Under the pieces are notes generated by a model that did not search any database, was not told the origin of the DNA, and was given only the letters and a program-made list of their open reading frames with translations. Shown here piece by piece: positions 1 to 8,458 of a stretch of DNA of 64,000 bases. Each line of letters begins with the position of its first letter. The first letter of the stretch is position 1. Origin of the DNA: an uncultured Spirochaetaceae bacterium. GTDB taxonomy: Bacteria > Spirochaetota > Spirochaetia > Treponematales > Treponemataceae. The position numbers were made by a program, and so were the translations under genes. Location of the stretch: positions 1 through 64,000 of the forward strand of contig CACXCG010000051.1 of the NCBI GenBank assembly GCA_902766125.1. The letters are read 5' to 3'.

Positions 1-380
1 GAAAAGACAATCCCCTTGCAAAATACAAATCAATAAAAAAAGAAAATCTTCTTGAGCATTACGAGCCACTTTTTGTTTCAGCCCAGTCCTCAAGGCACCG
101 CGAGCTTTTGCACTGGTTCGGCGGCTCTATGGAAAAATATAATATAACAGGCACTTACAATCTTATCTACAATGCAGCCATTTTCGCAAAAGAAAATATC
201 GCCTCCTGCCTTACACTGGAAGGACTAAATGACATATCTTCAGAAAGTTCCCTTTGCTTTGTTCCTCTTGAACCCTCCATTTACAGCGAAGTTTACCTTG
301 CCTGGAAAAAAGACCGCGAACTTTCAAAAGCCACAAAGTATTTTCTGGAAATATTAAAGTCAGACTTTTCAAAATCATAA
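1..380 (+). CDS. LysR-family regulator, C-terminal fragment (cut by window start)
   Basis: The reading frame is open from base 3 to the stop at 378-380, so the gene begins outside the window. The visible 125 or so residues look like the second half of a LysR-type effector-binding domain: alternating strands and helices ending in LAWKKDRELSKATKYFLEIL, a typical LysR C-terminus. No DNA-binding domain is visible because it would lie upstream. An internal TTG at 108 could be mistaken for a start, but coding-like sequence continues ahead of it. What it regulates cannot be said from this fragment. Family confidence is moderate because only the less conserved half is present. Confidence 0.6.
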   Translation, partial: KDNPLAKYKSIKKENLLEHYEPLFVSAQSSRHRELLHWFGGSMEKYNITGTYNLIYNAAIFAKENIASCLTLEGLNDISSESSLCFVPLEPSIYSEVYLAWKKDRELSKATKYFLEILKSDFSKS

Positions 381-401
381 ACCCTTCATGATCATAAATA
401 C

Positions 402-430
402 TTCAATTAATCGACTAATTAAAACATAAT
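402..430 (+). promoter_or_regulatory. Promoter ahead of the broken ABC gene
   Basis: A TTCAAT hexamer (402-407) and CATAAT (425-430) are separated by 17 bp. The -10 box is followed immediately by two dyad operators. This looks like the original promoter of a drug-exporter operon, now joined to a truncated gene. Assigned by eye. Confidence 0.45.
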
Positions 431-446
431 GTTAGTATGTGCTAAC
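431..446. promoter_or_regulatory. Operator dyad 1 (GTTAG-N6-CTAAC)
   Basis: Inverted repeat GTTAG/CTAAC with a 6-base centre, directly after the -10 box. Size and position suit a TetR-family repressor. The same half-sites and spacing recur at 6056-6071 ahead of the MMPL operon. Confidence 0.5.
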
Positions 447-453
447 TATATTT

Positions 454-469
454 GTCAGTACTTACTAAC
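454..469. promoter_or_regulatory. Operator dyad 2 (GTcAGT/ACTAAC)
   Basis: Imperfect 16-bp dyad, 23 bp downstream of the first (start to start), with one mismatch in the left arm. Its last base touches the point where the truncated ABC reading frame begins. The two dyads probably form one double operator. Confidence 0.45.
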
Positions 470-1056
470 TTTGGGATGTCGACAAAGGAAAAGTTTCACT
501 TAACGGAAAAGATGTCCGTGACTACAGCATGGATGATTTAATGAAAAACTACAGCTTTGTGTTCCAGAATGTATATCTGTTTCATGATACAATCGCAAAC
601 AATATCCGTTTTGGTCAGCCTGAAGTTTCCATGGAAAAAGTCATTGAAGCAGCAAAAAAAGCCTGCTGTCATGATTTTATTTCTGCACTTCCTAACGGTT
701 ACGATACGATAATTGGTGAAGGAGGAGCAAACTTAAGCGGAGGTGAACGTCAGCGCATTTCAATCGCACGTGCCATCATGAAAGATTCACCTGTCATTAT
801 TCTTGATGAAGCGACAGCAAATGTCGATCCGGAAAACGAACGTGATCTCATGGCCGCAATTCATGAACTTACGAAAGAGAAAACCGTTATCATGATTGCT
901 CACCGATTAAAGACAGTCCGCAATGCAGATCAGATTGTTGTCATAGACAAGGGACACATTGCAGAACAAGGCACACACAATGAACTTATCGCAAAGAGCG
1001 GAATCTATGCAAAGTTTATAGACAGTCGAAAAAAAGCTGTCTCATGGAAGCTGTAA
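469..1056 (+). pseudogene. 5'-truncated ABC exporter ATPase (MsbA/MdlB-like)
   Basis: The frame is open from 469, just after a stop at 466-468, and its sequence starts in the middle of a nucleotide-binding domain at WDVDKGKVSLNGKDVRDYS. The Q-loop (FVFQNVYLF), signature (LSGGERQRIS, about 746-775), Walker B (VIILDEA), D-loop and H-loop (IAHRL) are present. The whole transmembrane domain and the Walker A P-loop are missing. The first ATG is at 529. An intact homologue would be about 570-600 residues, so roughly 400 residues are lost. The remnant cannot bind ATP in the normal way and is best read as a pseudogene. The join lies directly behind a promoter with two operators, which suggests one deletion that removed the start of the operon. 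Codon use and motif integrity suggest the loss is recent. Confidence 0.8.
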
Positions 1057-1078
1057 ACTGCAAAGCATAATAATTGTC

Positions 1079-1107
1079 ATGCCCGGTTAAGAGCCGGGCA
1101 TTTTTTT
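1079..1107. terminator. Rho-independent terminator
   Basis: The 8-bp stem ATGCCCGG/CCGGGCAT with a 7-base loop is followed by a run of T on the + strand. It ends ABC-relic transcription. The stem also overlaps the 3' end of the convergent LysR gene, whose stop codon sits in the T run. Confidence 0.85.
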
Positions 1108-2011
1108 ATGACAGATGTTTTTTTAACGCATGTATGTAAGCATCTGCATACCGCGAAAGATTCATTCCTTTCCTGGTAATTGTTCCGACAGTCATGTGTT
1201 CGCTGCAATCCAACGGGCGTGCAATAATTTCAGGTCCATTCAGTTCGTGACTGATAACTCCCGAGCAGATTGTATATCCGTCCAGACCAATCAAAAGATT
1301 AAAAAGCGTAGCACGGTCCCGTACCTGTATATTCTTGGAACAGTCAAAATCAATTTCAGTAAGCGGCTCTTCTGCAAAATAGAATGAATTAAAATCGCCC
1401 TGCTCATAAGTTAGATAAGGATAGTCAGCAAGATCAGAAAGCTTAATTTTTTTCTTCTTTGCAAGCGGATTTTTTTTAGAAACAAATACATGCAGCGGTG
1501 CAGTAAAAAGAGGCTCAAACACAAGATTGTTTTTCTGAATTAGTTTTGTAATCACCTTTTCATTTCTGCTGGAAAGATACAAAACCCCTATCTCACTTTT
1601 CAGATGAGAAACGTCTTCTATGATTTCGTGAGTCTGTGTTTCGCGCAACGTAAAATCATATTCATTTCCGCCAAATTTTCTGATTACATCTACAAAGGCA
1701 TTTACCGCAAAAGAATAATGCTGACAGCTCACCGAAAAAATTGTATTCCCGTCAACAGCACCCTTGTATCGTTCTTCAAGCAAATTTGCCTGCTCTAAAA
1801 TCTGACGCGCATACGACAAGAATTCATCGCCTTCATTTGTTACGGTTACTCCTTTGTTAGAGCGTGAAAAAATAGTAATCCCCATTTCGCTTTCAAGTTC
1901 CTGTAAAGCTGCAGTAAGACTTGGCTGCGAAACAAAAACACGGCGCGATGCTTCTGTTATGTTATGGGCATCTGCAACCGCAACGACATATTTTAACTGC
2001 TGTAACGTCAT
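1106..2011 (-). CDS. LysR-family regulator, probable MetR-like activator of metE-metF
   Basis: A 301-residue protein with an N-terminal winged helix-turn-helix (about residues 1-60; MTLQQLKYVVAVADAHNITE, then VSQPSLTAALQELE) and a two-lobe effector-binding domain. The frame could start 12 codons earlier at 2047, but the ATG at 2011 gives the classic LysR N-terminus. The gene is divergent from metE with about 135 bp between the starts. That is the usual arrangement for a LysR regulator and its target, as in enterobacterial metR-metE. Regulation of methionine synthesis is therefore inferred from position, not from a diagnostic residue. It ends in the shared terminator at 1079-1107. Confidence 0.8.
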   Translation of the reverse strand: MTLQQLKYVVAVADAHNITEASRRVFVSQPSLTAALQELESEMGITIFSRSNKGVTVTNEGDEFLSYARQILEQANLLEERYKGAVDGNTIFSVSCQHYSFAVNAFVDVIRKFGGNEYDFTLRETQTHEIIEDVSHLKSEIGVLYLSSRNEKVITKLIQKNNLVFEPLFTAPLHVFVSKKNPLAKKKKIKLSDLADYPYLTYEQGDFNSFYFAEEPLTEIDFDCSKNIQVRDRATLFNLLIGLDGYTICSGVISHELNGPEIIARPLDCSEHMTVGTITRKGMNLSRYADAYIHALKKHLS

Positions 2012-2066
2012 GGAACTATGATAGCAGATATGCAAAAAAATTACCATAGGCTTTTCCTATTGTCAG

Positions 2067-2080
2067 CTATCTAAAAATAG
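2067..2080. promoter_or_regulatory. Dyad in the lysR-metE intergenic region
   Basis: CTAT-N6-ATAG inverted repeat between the divergent starts. It could be the LysR-type box for autoregulation and metE activation. A possible metE -10 (TACAAT, 2112-2117) lies downstream, but the -35 is unclear. I see no riboswitch-like structure in this gap. Confidence 0.3.
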
Positions 2081-2145
2081 TATTTTCCTTTTGTTATGTT
2101 TTTCCGTAAAATACAATAAATCTAGCAAAAAGGTAGGTAATAGAA

Positions 2146-4416
2146 ATGACAGTTAAAACTTCTGTAATTGGATTTCCGCGAATTGGAAAAAAACGTGAAT
2201 TAAAATTTGCAAGTGAAAAATTCTTCAAGTCAGAAATATCTGCAGAAGAGTTGGAAAAGACAGCTTCAGAACTCCGTGCATACGGATGGAAAAAACAGTC
2301 TGCAGCGGGAATTGATTTTATTCCTTCAAACGATTTTTCTTTTTATGATAACATGCTTGATACTGCTTTTCTGCTGGGAGCAGTTCCAGCACGTTATACA
2401 TCTCTTGGACTGAATCCGCTTGAAACCTATTTTGCTGCATCTCATGGATATCAGGGAACAGCGGGTGATGTAAAAGCACTTCCCATGAAAAAATGGTTTA
2501 ACACAAACTATCACTATATTGTTCCTGAGTTATCAGATGAAACAAAGTTAAGTGCTAAGGCTCAGAACAAAGTGTTAACAGAATACACAGAAGCAAGCGC
2601 TCAGGGTATTCAGACAGTGCCAACCGTTATTGGTGCATACACGTTCCTTCATCTTGCAACATATACAGGCTCAAAAAGAGCAGGTAATTTTGTTGATGAA
2701 GCAACAGAAGCATTTGTGTCACTTGCAAAACAGCTTAACACAGCGGGTGCAGAATGGATTTCGTTTGCAGAACCGGCACTGGTGTTTGATGTCTCTAGAG
2801 AAGAAAAATCTCTGTTTGTTTCAATTTATAAAAAACTGATTTCACGGCTTCATGAAGAATCAAAAATTAAAATCAGTTTGCAGACATACTTTGGTGACAT
2901 CCGCGATGTTTACAACGAAGTCTGCTCTCTTGGATTTGATGCAATTGGACTTGATTTTGTTGAAGGAAAGAAATCGCTTGAACTTATTGAAACCGGATTT
3001 CCAAAGAACACGCTGTTAATTGCAGGAATTGTAAACGGAAAAAATATCTGGCGTGCAGATTATCAGAAAAAGAATGAACTTATTTCAAAGCTTAAAAACA
3101 TCGTTTCAGAACAGAACCTTGTAATAGGCACTTCCTGCTCACTGCTGCATGTTCCGTATTCTGTATCTGCAGAGGAAAAACTTAATGCTGATGTTCTTGC
3201 ACATTTTGCATTTGCAGAAGAAAAACTCCAGGAACTGAAAGAATTAAGCTCTGCAGAGCCGAGTGCGTTTGAAAATAACAGGCAGCTTTTTGCCCGCGAG
3301 AGAGTAAAAAAAGATGAGGCAGTTCAGAAGGCACTTTCTCAGATTGCAGAAACTGATTTTACACGCAAACCGGATTTTGCAGAACGAGAAAAGATTCAGC
3401 ATGAAACCTTTAAGCTTCCGCTTTTCCCGACTACAACAATCGGAAGTTTTCCGCAGACAAAAGAAGTTCGTGCAAACCGTGCTGCATACAAGAAAGGAAC
3501 AATTTCAAAAGAGCAGTATGTAGCATTTAACCAGAAGAAAATTTCTGAGTGTGTCAAACTGCAGGAAGAACTGGGTCTTGATGTTTTAGTTCACGGAGAA
3601 TTTGAACGCAACGACATGGTTGAATACTTTGGAAGTCAGCTCAACGGATACCTGTTTACTCAGAATGCCTGGGTTCAGTCTTACGGAACGCGCTGCGTAA
3701 AACCGCCTGTTGTATGGGGCGATGTAAGTCGTCGCGGACAGATGACGGTTGAATGGTCTGTGTATGCACAGAGCCAGACAAAAAAAATAATGAAAGGCAT
3801 GCTTACAGGTCCGGTAACCATTTTGAACTGGTCATTCCCGCGCGAAGACATAAGTCTGAAAGAACAGGCACAGCAGATTGCACTTGCCATCCGCGAAGAA
3901 GTACTTGATCTTGAAAAGAACGGAATAAAAATCATTCAGATTGATGAAGCTGCTCTTCGTGAAAAATTACCGATGCGTCGCAGTGACTGGCATACAGAAT
4001 ATCTTGACTGGGCAATCCCGGCATTCAGACTGGTTCACGCAAAGGTTAAGCCTCAGACACAGATTCATACACACATGTGCTACAGTGAATTCAACGATAT
4101 CATCCGTGACATAGACGCAATGGATGCTGATGTAATCACGTTTGAAGCAAGTCGTGCAGATCTGAAGATTCTTGATGCACTTAAAGAAGCAAACTTCCGC
4201 ACAGAAGTAGGCCCGGGAGTCTACGACATTCACTCAGCACGAGTTCCTTCTGTAGAAGAGATAAGCAGTGCACTGGAAAAAATGCTTACGAAAGTTCCTA
4301 AAGAAAAACTCTGGGTAAACCCTGACTGTGGCCTTAAAACCAGAGGCGAAGAAGAAACAGTTGCAAGCTTAAAAAATCTGGTTACCGCAGCAAAGACATT
4401 GCGCGAACGAAAGTAA
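2146..4416 (+). CDS. metE: Cobalamin-independent methionine synthase
   Basis: Transfers the methyl group from methyltetrahydrofolate polyglutamate to homocysteine, giving methionine in the cytosol without B12. The 756 residues match the family's usual length. The N-terminal half opens with the conserved VIGFPRIGKKRELKFA, and the C-terminal catalytic barrel begins near FPTTTIGSFPQT. The zinc ligands are visible: His643 and Cys645 in IHTHMCYSEFNDI and Cys728 in NPDCGLKTRG. A purine-rich ribosome site (aggtaggtaa) precedes the ATG. metF follows after 23 bp, so both probably share one transcript, with the divergent LysR gene as likely regulator. No truncation or missing residue was seen. Confidence 0.97.
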   Translation: MTVKTSVIGFPRIGKKRELKFASEKFFKSEISAEELEKTASELRAYGWKKQSAAGIDFIPSNDFSFYDNMLDTAFLLGAVPARYTSLGLNPLETYFAASHGYQGTAGDVKALPMKKWFNTNYHYIVPELSDETKLSAKAQNKVLTEYTEASAQGIQTVPTVIGAYTFLHLATYTGSKRAGNFVDEATEAFVSLAKQLNTAGAEWISFAEPALVFDVSREEKSLFVSIYKKLISRLHEESKIKISLQTYFGDIRDVYNEVCSLGFDAIGLDFVEGKKSLELIETGFPKNTLLIAGIVNGKNIWRADYQKKNELISKLKNIVSEQNLVIGTSCSLLHVPYSVSAEEKLNADVLAHFAFAEEKLQELKELSSAEPSAFENNRQLFARERVKKDEAVQKALSQIAETDFTRKPDFAEREKIQHETFKLPLFPTTTIGSFPQTKEVRANRAAYKKGTISKEQYVAFNQKKISECVKLQEELGLDVLVHGEFERNDMVEYFGSQLNGYLFTQNAWVQSYGTRCVKPPVVWGDVSRRGQMTVEWSVYAQSQTKKIMKGMLTGPVTILNWSFPREDISLKEQAQQIALAIREEVLDLEKNGIKIIQIDEAALREKLPMRRSDWHTEYLDWAIPAFRLVHAKVKPQTQIHTHMCYSEFNDIIRDIDAMDADVITFEASRADLKILDALKEANFRTEVGPGVYDIHSARVPSVEEISSALEKMLTKVPKEKLWVNPDCGLKTRGEEETVASLKNLVTAAKTLRERK

Positions 4417-4439
4417 ACAAAACTGAGGGCAGGTACCGT

Positions 4440-5324
4440 ATGACCATAGCAGAAATTCTGAACACAAAAAAAGTTTCTCTTTCCTTCGAGGTTTTTCCTC
4501 CCAAAAAAAGAGAAGCGCTTGAGTCTATCAAACAAACGGCCTGCTCTCTTACTGAGTTAAAACCGGATTTTATAAGCGTTACCTTTGGTGCAGGCGGAAC
4601 AACAAAAGGATACACCGCAGAAATTGCAGAAGCAATTGAACAAAACGGAACTGCTGCTCTTGCACATCTTACCTGTGTCCGTTCAACAACAGAGGCTCTT
4701 GGATACACGGTTAACGATTTAAAAAAGAGGAACATTAAAAATGTACTTGCCTTACGAGGAGACATACCCAAAGACACGGTGACAGGTGAAAATATTTTTG
4801 CATCTGGTTTTTTACACGCTTCGGATTTAGTCAGATTTTTAAAAGACAAAGGACTGTGTGTTGGAGGTGCCTGTTACCCGGAAGGACATCCGGAAAGTCA
4901 AAGCCGGGACGCTGACATTGAACTTTTGAAATACAAAGTTGATGCGGGAGTAGATTTTTTAACAACACAGATGTTTTTTGACAATGACATGCTGTACTCA
5001 TTTTTATACCGCTTACAGTCAGCAGGAATTCATGTTCCCGTTCTGGCGGGAATAATGCCGATTACAAATGCAAATCAAGTCAGCAGAATGGTTGACCTTT
5101 CAAATGCGTACATTCCCAGAAAACTGCTTGCAATCTGTGACAGATTCAGAAATTCACCGGAGGCAATGATGCAGGCTGGAATTGCATACGCAACCGACCA
5201 GATAATTGATTTGATTTCAAACGGGGTACGCGGCATTCACATTTACACAATGAACAAACCAGAAATCGCAAAGGCTATCATTAAAAATGTAGATGATATA
5301 ATTAACGCCACAAATTATTCGTGA
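4440..5324 (+). CDS. metF: 5,10-methylenetetrahydrofolate reductase
   Basis: Flavoprotein that reduces methylene-THF to methyl-THF, the methyl donor used by MetE. The 294 residues match bacterial MetF length. The N-terminus carries the family motif LSFEVFPPKK, followed by ISVTFGAGG, a folate/FAD-barrel segment (LALRGDIP), and the TQMFFDND and GIMPI motifs. The C-terminal part ends in RGIHIYTMN, typical of the family. It lies 23 bp behind metE and completes a two-gene methyl-transfer operon. Its last 10 bases overlap the convergent TetR gene, and no terminator is visible between them. Confidence 0.96.
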   Translation: MTIAEILNTKKVSLSFEVFPPKKREALESIKQTACSLTELKPDFISVTFGAGGTTKGYTAEIAEAIEQNGTAALAHLTCVRSTTEALGYTVNDLKKRNIKNVLALRGDIPKDTVTGENIFASGFLHASDLVRFLKDKGLCVGGACYPEGHPESQSRDADIELLKYKVDAGVDFLTTQMFFDNDMLYSFLYRLQSAGIHVPVLAGIMPITNANQVSRMVDLSNAYIPRKLLAICDRFRNSPEAMMQAGIAYATDQIIDLISNGVRGIHIYTMNKPEIAKAIIKNVDDIINATNYS

Positions 5325-5950
5325 TGCTCACAGGGAATACCCATCATGTGTATCATTCCATAGCGGGTAAACTCTTCGATGTTTTCGATATAATGAAATG
5401 CAGAACGTTTTGACATATTGTGCGTTATGATTTCCGTAAAGGCATTTATAACCGTTGATGCAATAAAATGAATTGTCATTCTGTCTATTTTTTTTGTAGA
5501 GACATTGTTTTTGTACATCCAGGTAAAGGTCTGCTCACAGTTTTTCGTGTAAAGATCGCAGATTTCTTCCTGAAAATGTTCATGCGTGCTTCCTGCTGAT
5601 TTTGTAAGCAGCAGTGCAAACACATCTTTATTCTCAAAAATATAGTTAACTAAATCGTTTGTTGACTTTTTTTCCTGATCAAAATGTTCCTGAGAGACAA
5701 CGGAATCAAGATCCATGTGATGCAGTGCATCTGCCATCATTACCGTTTGAGTTGTAAATTCAATTGCATTATCAACAAGGGCACAAAACAGCGCATCTTT
5801 GTCCTTAAAGTGACGGTACATGGCACCTGTCGTAACCCCTGCATTGGAAGCAATAGTACGAAGCGATGCATTTACAAATCCGTTTTCAAGGAATTCCTTT
5901 TTTGCACTTTCAAGAATTTTCGCCTTTGTTTCAGAAGCTGTCTCACTCAT
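5315..5950 (-). CDS. TetR/AcrR-family repressor
   Basis: A 211-residue protein with an N-terminal TetR helix-turn-helix (residues 8-55: AKILESAKKEFLENGF, then TIASNAGVTTGAMYRHFKDKDAL) and an all-helical ligand domain typical of regulators of efflux or lipid operons. It is divergent from the MMPL export operon starting at 6100. The 150-bp gap holds two perfect GATAAC-N3-GTTATC dyads overlapping the operon promoter, the expected targets of this protein. Repression of the export operon and of itself is inferred from this layout. The 3' end overlaps metF by 10 bp on the opposite strand. Confidence 0.9.
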   Translation of the reverse strand: MSETASETKAKILESAKKEFLENGFVNASLRTIASNAGVTTGAMYRHFKDKDALFCALVDNAIEFTTQTVMMADALHHMDLDSVVSQEHFDQEKKSTNDLVNYIFENKDVFALLLTKSAGSTHEHFQEEICDLYTKNCEQTFTWMYKNNVSTKKIDRMTIHFIASTVINAFTEIITHNMSKRSAFHYIENIEEFTRYGMIHMMGIPCEHHE

Positions 5951-5994
5951 AGTGCTATTCTAAGCAAAAAAATCAGAAAAAGTCAATAAAAAAA

Positions 5995-6009
5995 GATAAC
6001 AATGTTATC
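5995..6009. promoter_or_regulatory. TetR operator 1 (GATAAC-AAT-GTTATC)
   Basis: Perfect 15-bp dyad between the divergent tetR and MMPL genes, close to the tetR start. The centre lies 30 bp from the second copy, about three helical turns, so both could be occupied on one DNA face. Confidence 0.7.
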
Positions 6010-6017
6010 AAAAAGTA

Positions 6018-6047
6018 TTGACAAGATAACACCGTTATCGCTAAAAT
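6018..6047 (+). promoter_or_regulatory. Promoter of the MMPL export operon
   Basis: Consensus -35 TTGACA (6018-6023) and -10 TAAAAT (6042-6047) with an 18-bp spacer. A repressor dyad fills the spacer, which explains how the TetR protein would block polymerase. Confidence 0.75.
6025..6039. promoter_or_regulatory. TetR operator 2 (GATAAC-ACC-GTTATC)
   Basis: Second perfect dyad with the same half-sites as operator 1, lying wholly between the -35 and -10 boxes of the export-operon promoter. Confidence 0.75.
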
Positions 6048-6054
6048 AACATTT

Positions 6055-6072
6055 AGTTAGCATAGTCTAACT
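6055..6072. promoter_or_regulatory. Operator-like dyad AGTTAG-N6-CTAACT
   Basis: Perfect 18-bp dyad just downstream of the -10 box, at the expected transcription start. Its half-sites differ from GATAAC, but they match the dyad at 431-446 in front of the broken ABC gene. A second regulator acting on both loci is the simplest reading. Confidence 0.5.
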
Positions 6073-6099
6073 ACACAGAAACAAAACAAGAGGTTTTTT

Positions 6100-8457
6100 A
6101 TGCAAGTCAAAAAAATCAACGACTGGTTTGAAAAATTCGGCCGGTTTGAAGTTAAACACCGCTGGGGTTTTATAATCGGACTTCTGCTTATTACCATTGT
6201 CGGATGTCTTGGTCTTCCACGTCTTAAGCTTGACAATGGCGAAGAAGACTGGTTTGACAACTGGGAAGAAACAAAGAAAAATCAGGACCATTTCGAAGCA
6301 ATCTTTGGTTCAACCGACACCCTTATGGCACACATTACCGCAAAAGATGTGTTTGATCCCGAAGTACTGCAGATGATTGACGATTTGGGAGACGACCTTC
6401 TGAATAACGTTCCCTATGCATCAAGCATTACTTCGCTGATGGAACTTTCCGTCCCGATAGGAAACGATGAAGGCTTTGAAATTACAAGCCCCTTTGAAGA
6501 CGGAGTTCCCTCTGATCCTGCAGAACTTGCAGAAAAGAAAGCATTTATCATGAGCCGCGAATCACTGGTAAACAGTCTTGTAAGCGAAGACTGCACGGAA
6601 ACCTGGCTTATCGTAAATCTTGAACAGTATTCTGAATCACTTACGGAAGCAATGGCAAAGATTGCTCCTCCTGCAATGGAAATATTTACATCAGAAAAAT
6701 ACCGTTCAAATGACAAATGGGAACTTAGACCCGCTGGACTTTCCTACACAGAATACGAAGAAGAAGCCGCAACGGTAGAACAATGCGTTTCTCGAATTGC
6801 AATCGGTTTTGTGGTAATGCTTATCTGTCTGGTCATTTTTATCCGTTCGCTGCGTGGTGTCATTGTACCTTCAATTGCAACTGTCGGAGCTTTGGGCACA
6901 ACACTGGGCTTTTCTGCATGGATGGGAATTAAAGGTAACAACACCATGATTCTGGTAACTGTACTTCTTTCCATGGCACTTGCAGTCGGATATGCAGTTC
7001 ATTACATAAACAGTTTTAAGATGTACTTCCGAAAAACAGGACAGCGTAAAGAATCAATCGTCATGGGCATACGTGATTCCGGATGGGCTTTATTCTTTAC
7101 CGTAATTACTACAATGGCAGGTATGCTTTCATTCCTTGCAGCAGGTATCAAACCAATGCGCTGGGTTGGAGCAATCACTGCAGCCTGTGTCTTTGCAGTC
7201 TTTGTTTACACCATGATTTTACTTCCCTGTTTCTACAGCTTTGGAAAAGATAAAGAACCTGATCCGGATTTTGTAAACAGTCAGGGAAGCACAAAATCAG
7301 ATCTGCGCGTTGAAGCAATGGGAAAATCAATCCTTAACAAAAGCTGGATTACCGTTGCAGTAAGTGCAGCAATAATGCTTGCCTGTATTCCCGGCATCTT
7401 CAAAATAAAAGTAAACATGGATTACTCAGAAATGATGGGAGAAAAAACTCCATACATCAAACGGCTTATGGAAATTACCAGAAGTCAGCTGGGAAGTCAG
7501 TACAGTTACGAAGTATTGCTTGAATTCGATGAAGAAGATGCTCTCAAGAATCCTGAAGTTCTGAAAAACATGGATGAACTTTCACGACGTATCGGAACAC
7601 TTTCAATGACAAAGGTTTCTAACGGAAGAGAACGTGTTTCTTCTGTTACAAAAATCATCAAAGAAATGAACCGTACGCTTAACGAAGATGATCCGGCCTA
7701 TTACGTCATTCCTGATGATCAGGATCTGGTAAGTCAGATAATGTTCCTGTACGAAATCTCAGGAGGCTCTGACTTATACAATTACATCAGCGAAGATTTC
7801 AGCGCAGCATATCTCCACGTTGAATTAAGCGGATACGATGGCGAAGAATGTGTTAAAAACATTGAGTCAGTTGAAACATGGGTAAAAGAACTGTTCCCCG
7901 ATGCAACAAATGCGGGCGTTGTCGGAGAGGTTATGCAGTATGCAAAGATGAACGGTAAACTTGTTCGCGGTTCAATCAAATCAATCGGAACATCGCTTAT
8001 CATAATTCTGATTATGCTGATTCTTGCATTCACTTCATTACGCACCGGCTTTATTGCAATGATTCCAAATATAGCACCTATGGTTTTGATTGCAGGCGTT
8101 ATGGGATATTTAGGATGGAACCTTGATATGATTACCGCAATGATTCTTCCCATGATTTTGGGTATTGCAGTAGATGATACAATACACTTTACCAATCACA
8201 TCAAATATCATTTTGAATTAACCGGAAACTACCGGACAGCAATTGAAAAGTCATACCGCGAAATAGGAAAGACAATGATTATGACCACCGTCATTCTGTG
8301 TGCCATGTTTGTTATCTTCCTTACCAGTTCAATGAGCGTACTGGTTCGTTTGGGATGGCTTTCTATAATCGGTCTGGGCGGAGCTCTGCTTGCAGACTAC
8401 ACCGTCACTCCCGTTTTACTGTACATTACAAAGCCTTTTGGCAAGGAGACAAACTAA
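6100..8457 (+). CDS. MMPL/RND-family exporter of the inner membrane
   Basis: A 785-residue transporter with internal duplication. Each half has one transmembrane helix (about residues 24-41 and 407-428), a large periplasmic domain, then a cluster of five helices (about 230-380 and 630-780). The conserved MMPL/sterol-sensing-like segments are visible: LAVGYAVHYINSFKMYF in the first cluster and GIAVDDTIHFTNHIKYHF in the second. The family uses proton flow to move hydrophobic or lipid-like molecules to the periplasm or outer membrane. The start is the ATG at 6100, behind aagagg. It is the first gene of a four-gene operon with a periplasmic carrier, a barrel and a metal transporter. Its partners resemble the MMPL-LolA-like-barrel sets of Gram-negative lipid exporters; the cargo is unknown. 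Confidence 0.88.
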   Translation: MQVKKINDWFEKFGRFEVKHRWGFIIGLLLITIVGCLGLPRLKLDNGEEDWFDNWEETKKNQDHFEAIFGSTDTLMAHITAKDVFDPEVLQMIDDLGDDLLNNVPYASSITSLMELSVPIGNDEGFEITSPFEDGVPSDPAELAEKKAFIMSRESLVNSLVSEDCTETWLIVNLEQYSESLTEAMAKIAPPAMEIFTSEKYRSNDKWELRPAGLSYTEYEEEAATVEQCVSRIAIGFVVMLICLVIFIRSLRGVIVPSIATVGALGTTLGFSAWMGIKGNNTMILVTVLLSMALAVGYAVHYINSFKMYFRKTGQRKESIVMGIRDSGWALFFTVITTMAGMLSFLAAGIKPMRWVGAITAACVFAVFVYTMILLPCFYSFGKDKEPDPDFVNSQGSTKSDLRVEAMGKSILNKSWITVAVSAAIMLACIPGIFKIKVNMDYSEMMGEKTPYIKRLMEITRSQLGSQYSYEVLLEFDEEDALKNPEVLKNMDELSRRIGTLSMTKVSNGRERVSSVTKIIKEMNRTLNEDDPAYYVIPDDQDLVSQIMFLYEISGGSDLYNYISEDFSAAYLHVELSGYDGEECVKNIESVETWVKELFPDATNAGVVGEVMQYAKMNGKLVRGSIKSIGTSLIIILIMLILAFTSLRTGFIAMIPNIAPMVLIAGVMGYLGWNLDMITAMILPMILGIAVDDTIHFTNHIKYHFELTGNYRTAIEKSYREIGKTMIMTTVILCAMFVIFLTSSMSVLVRLGWLSIIGLGGALLADYTVTPVLLYITKPFGKETN

Positions 8458-8458
8458 C

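Noticed and set aside
2012-2145. SAM or B12 riboswitch ahead of metE
   Set aside because: The gap is short and AT-rich, with no multi-helix aptamer or terminator; the divergent LysR gene is a sufficient explanation.
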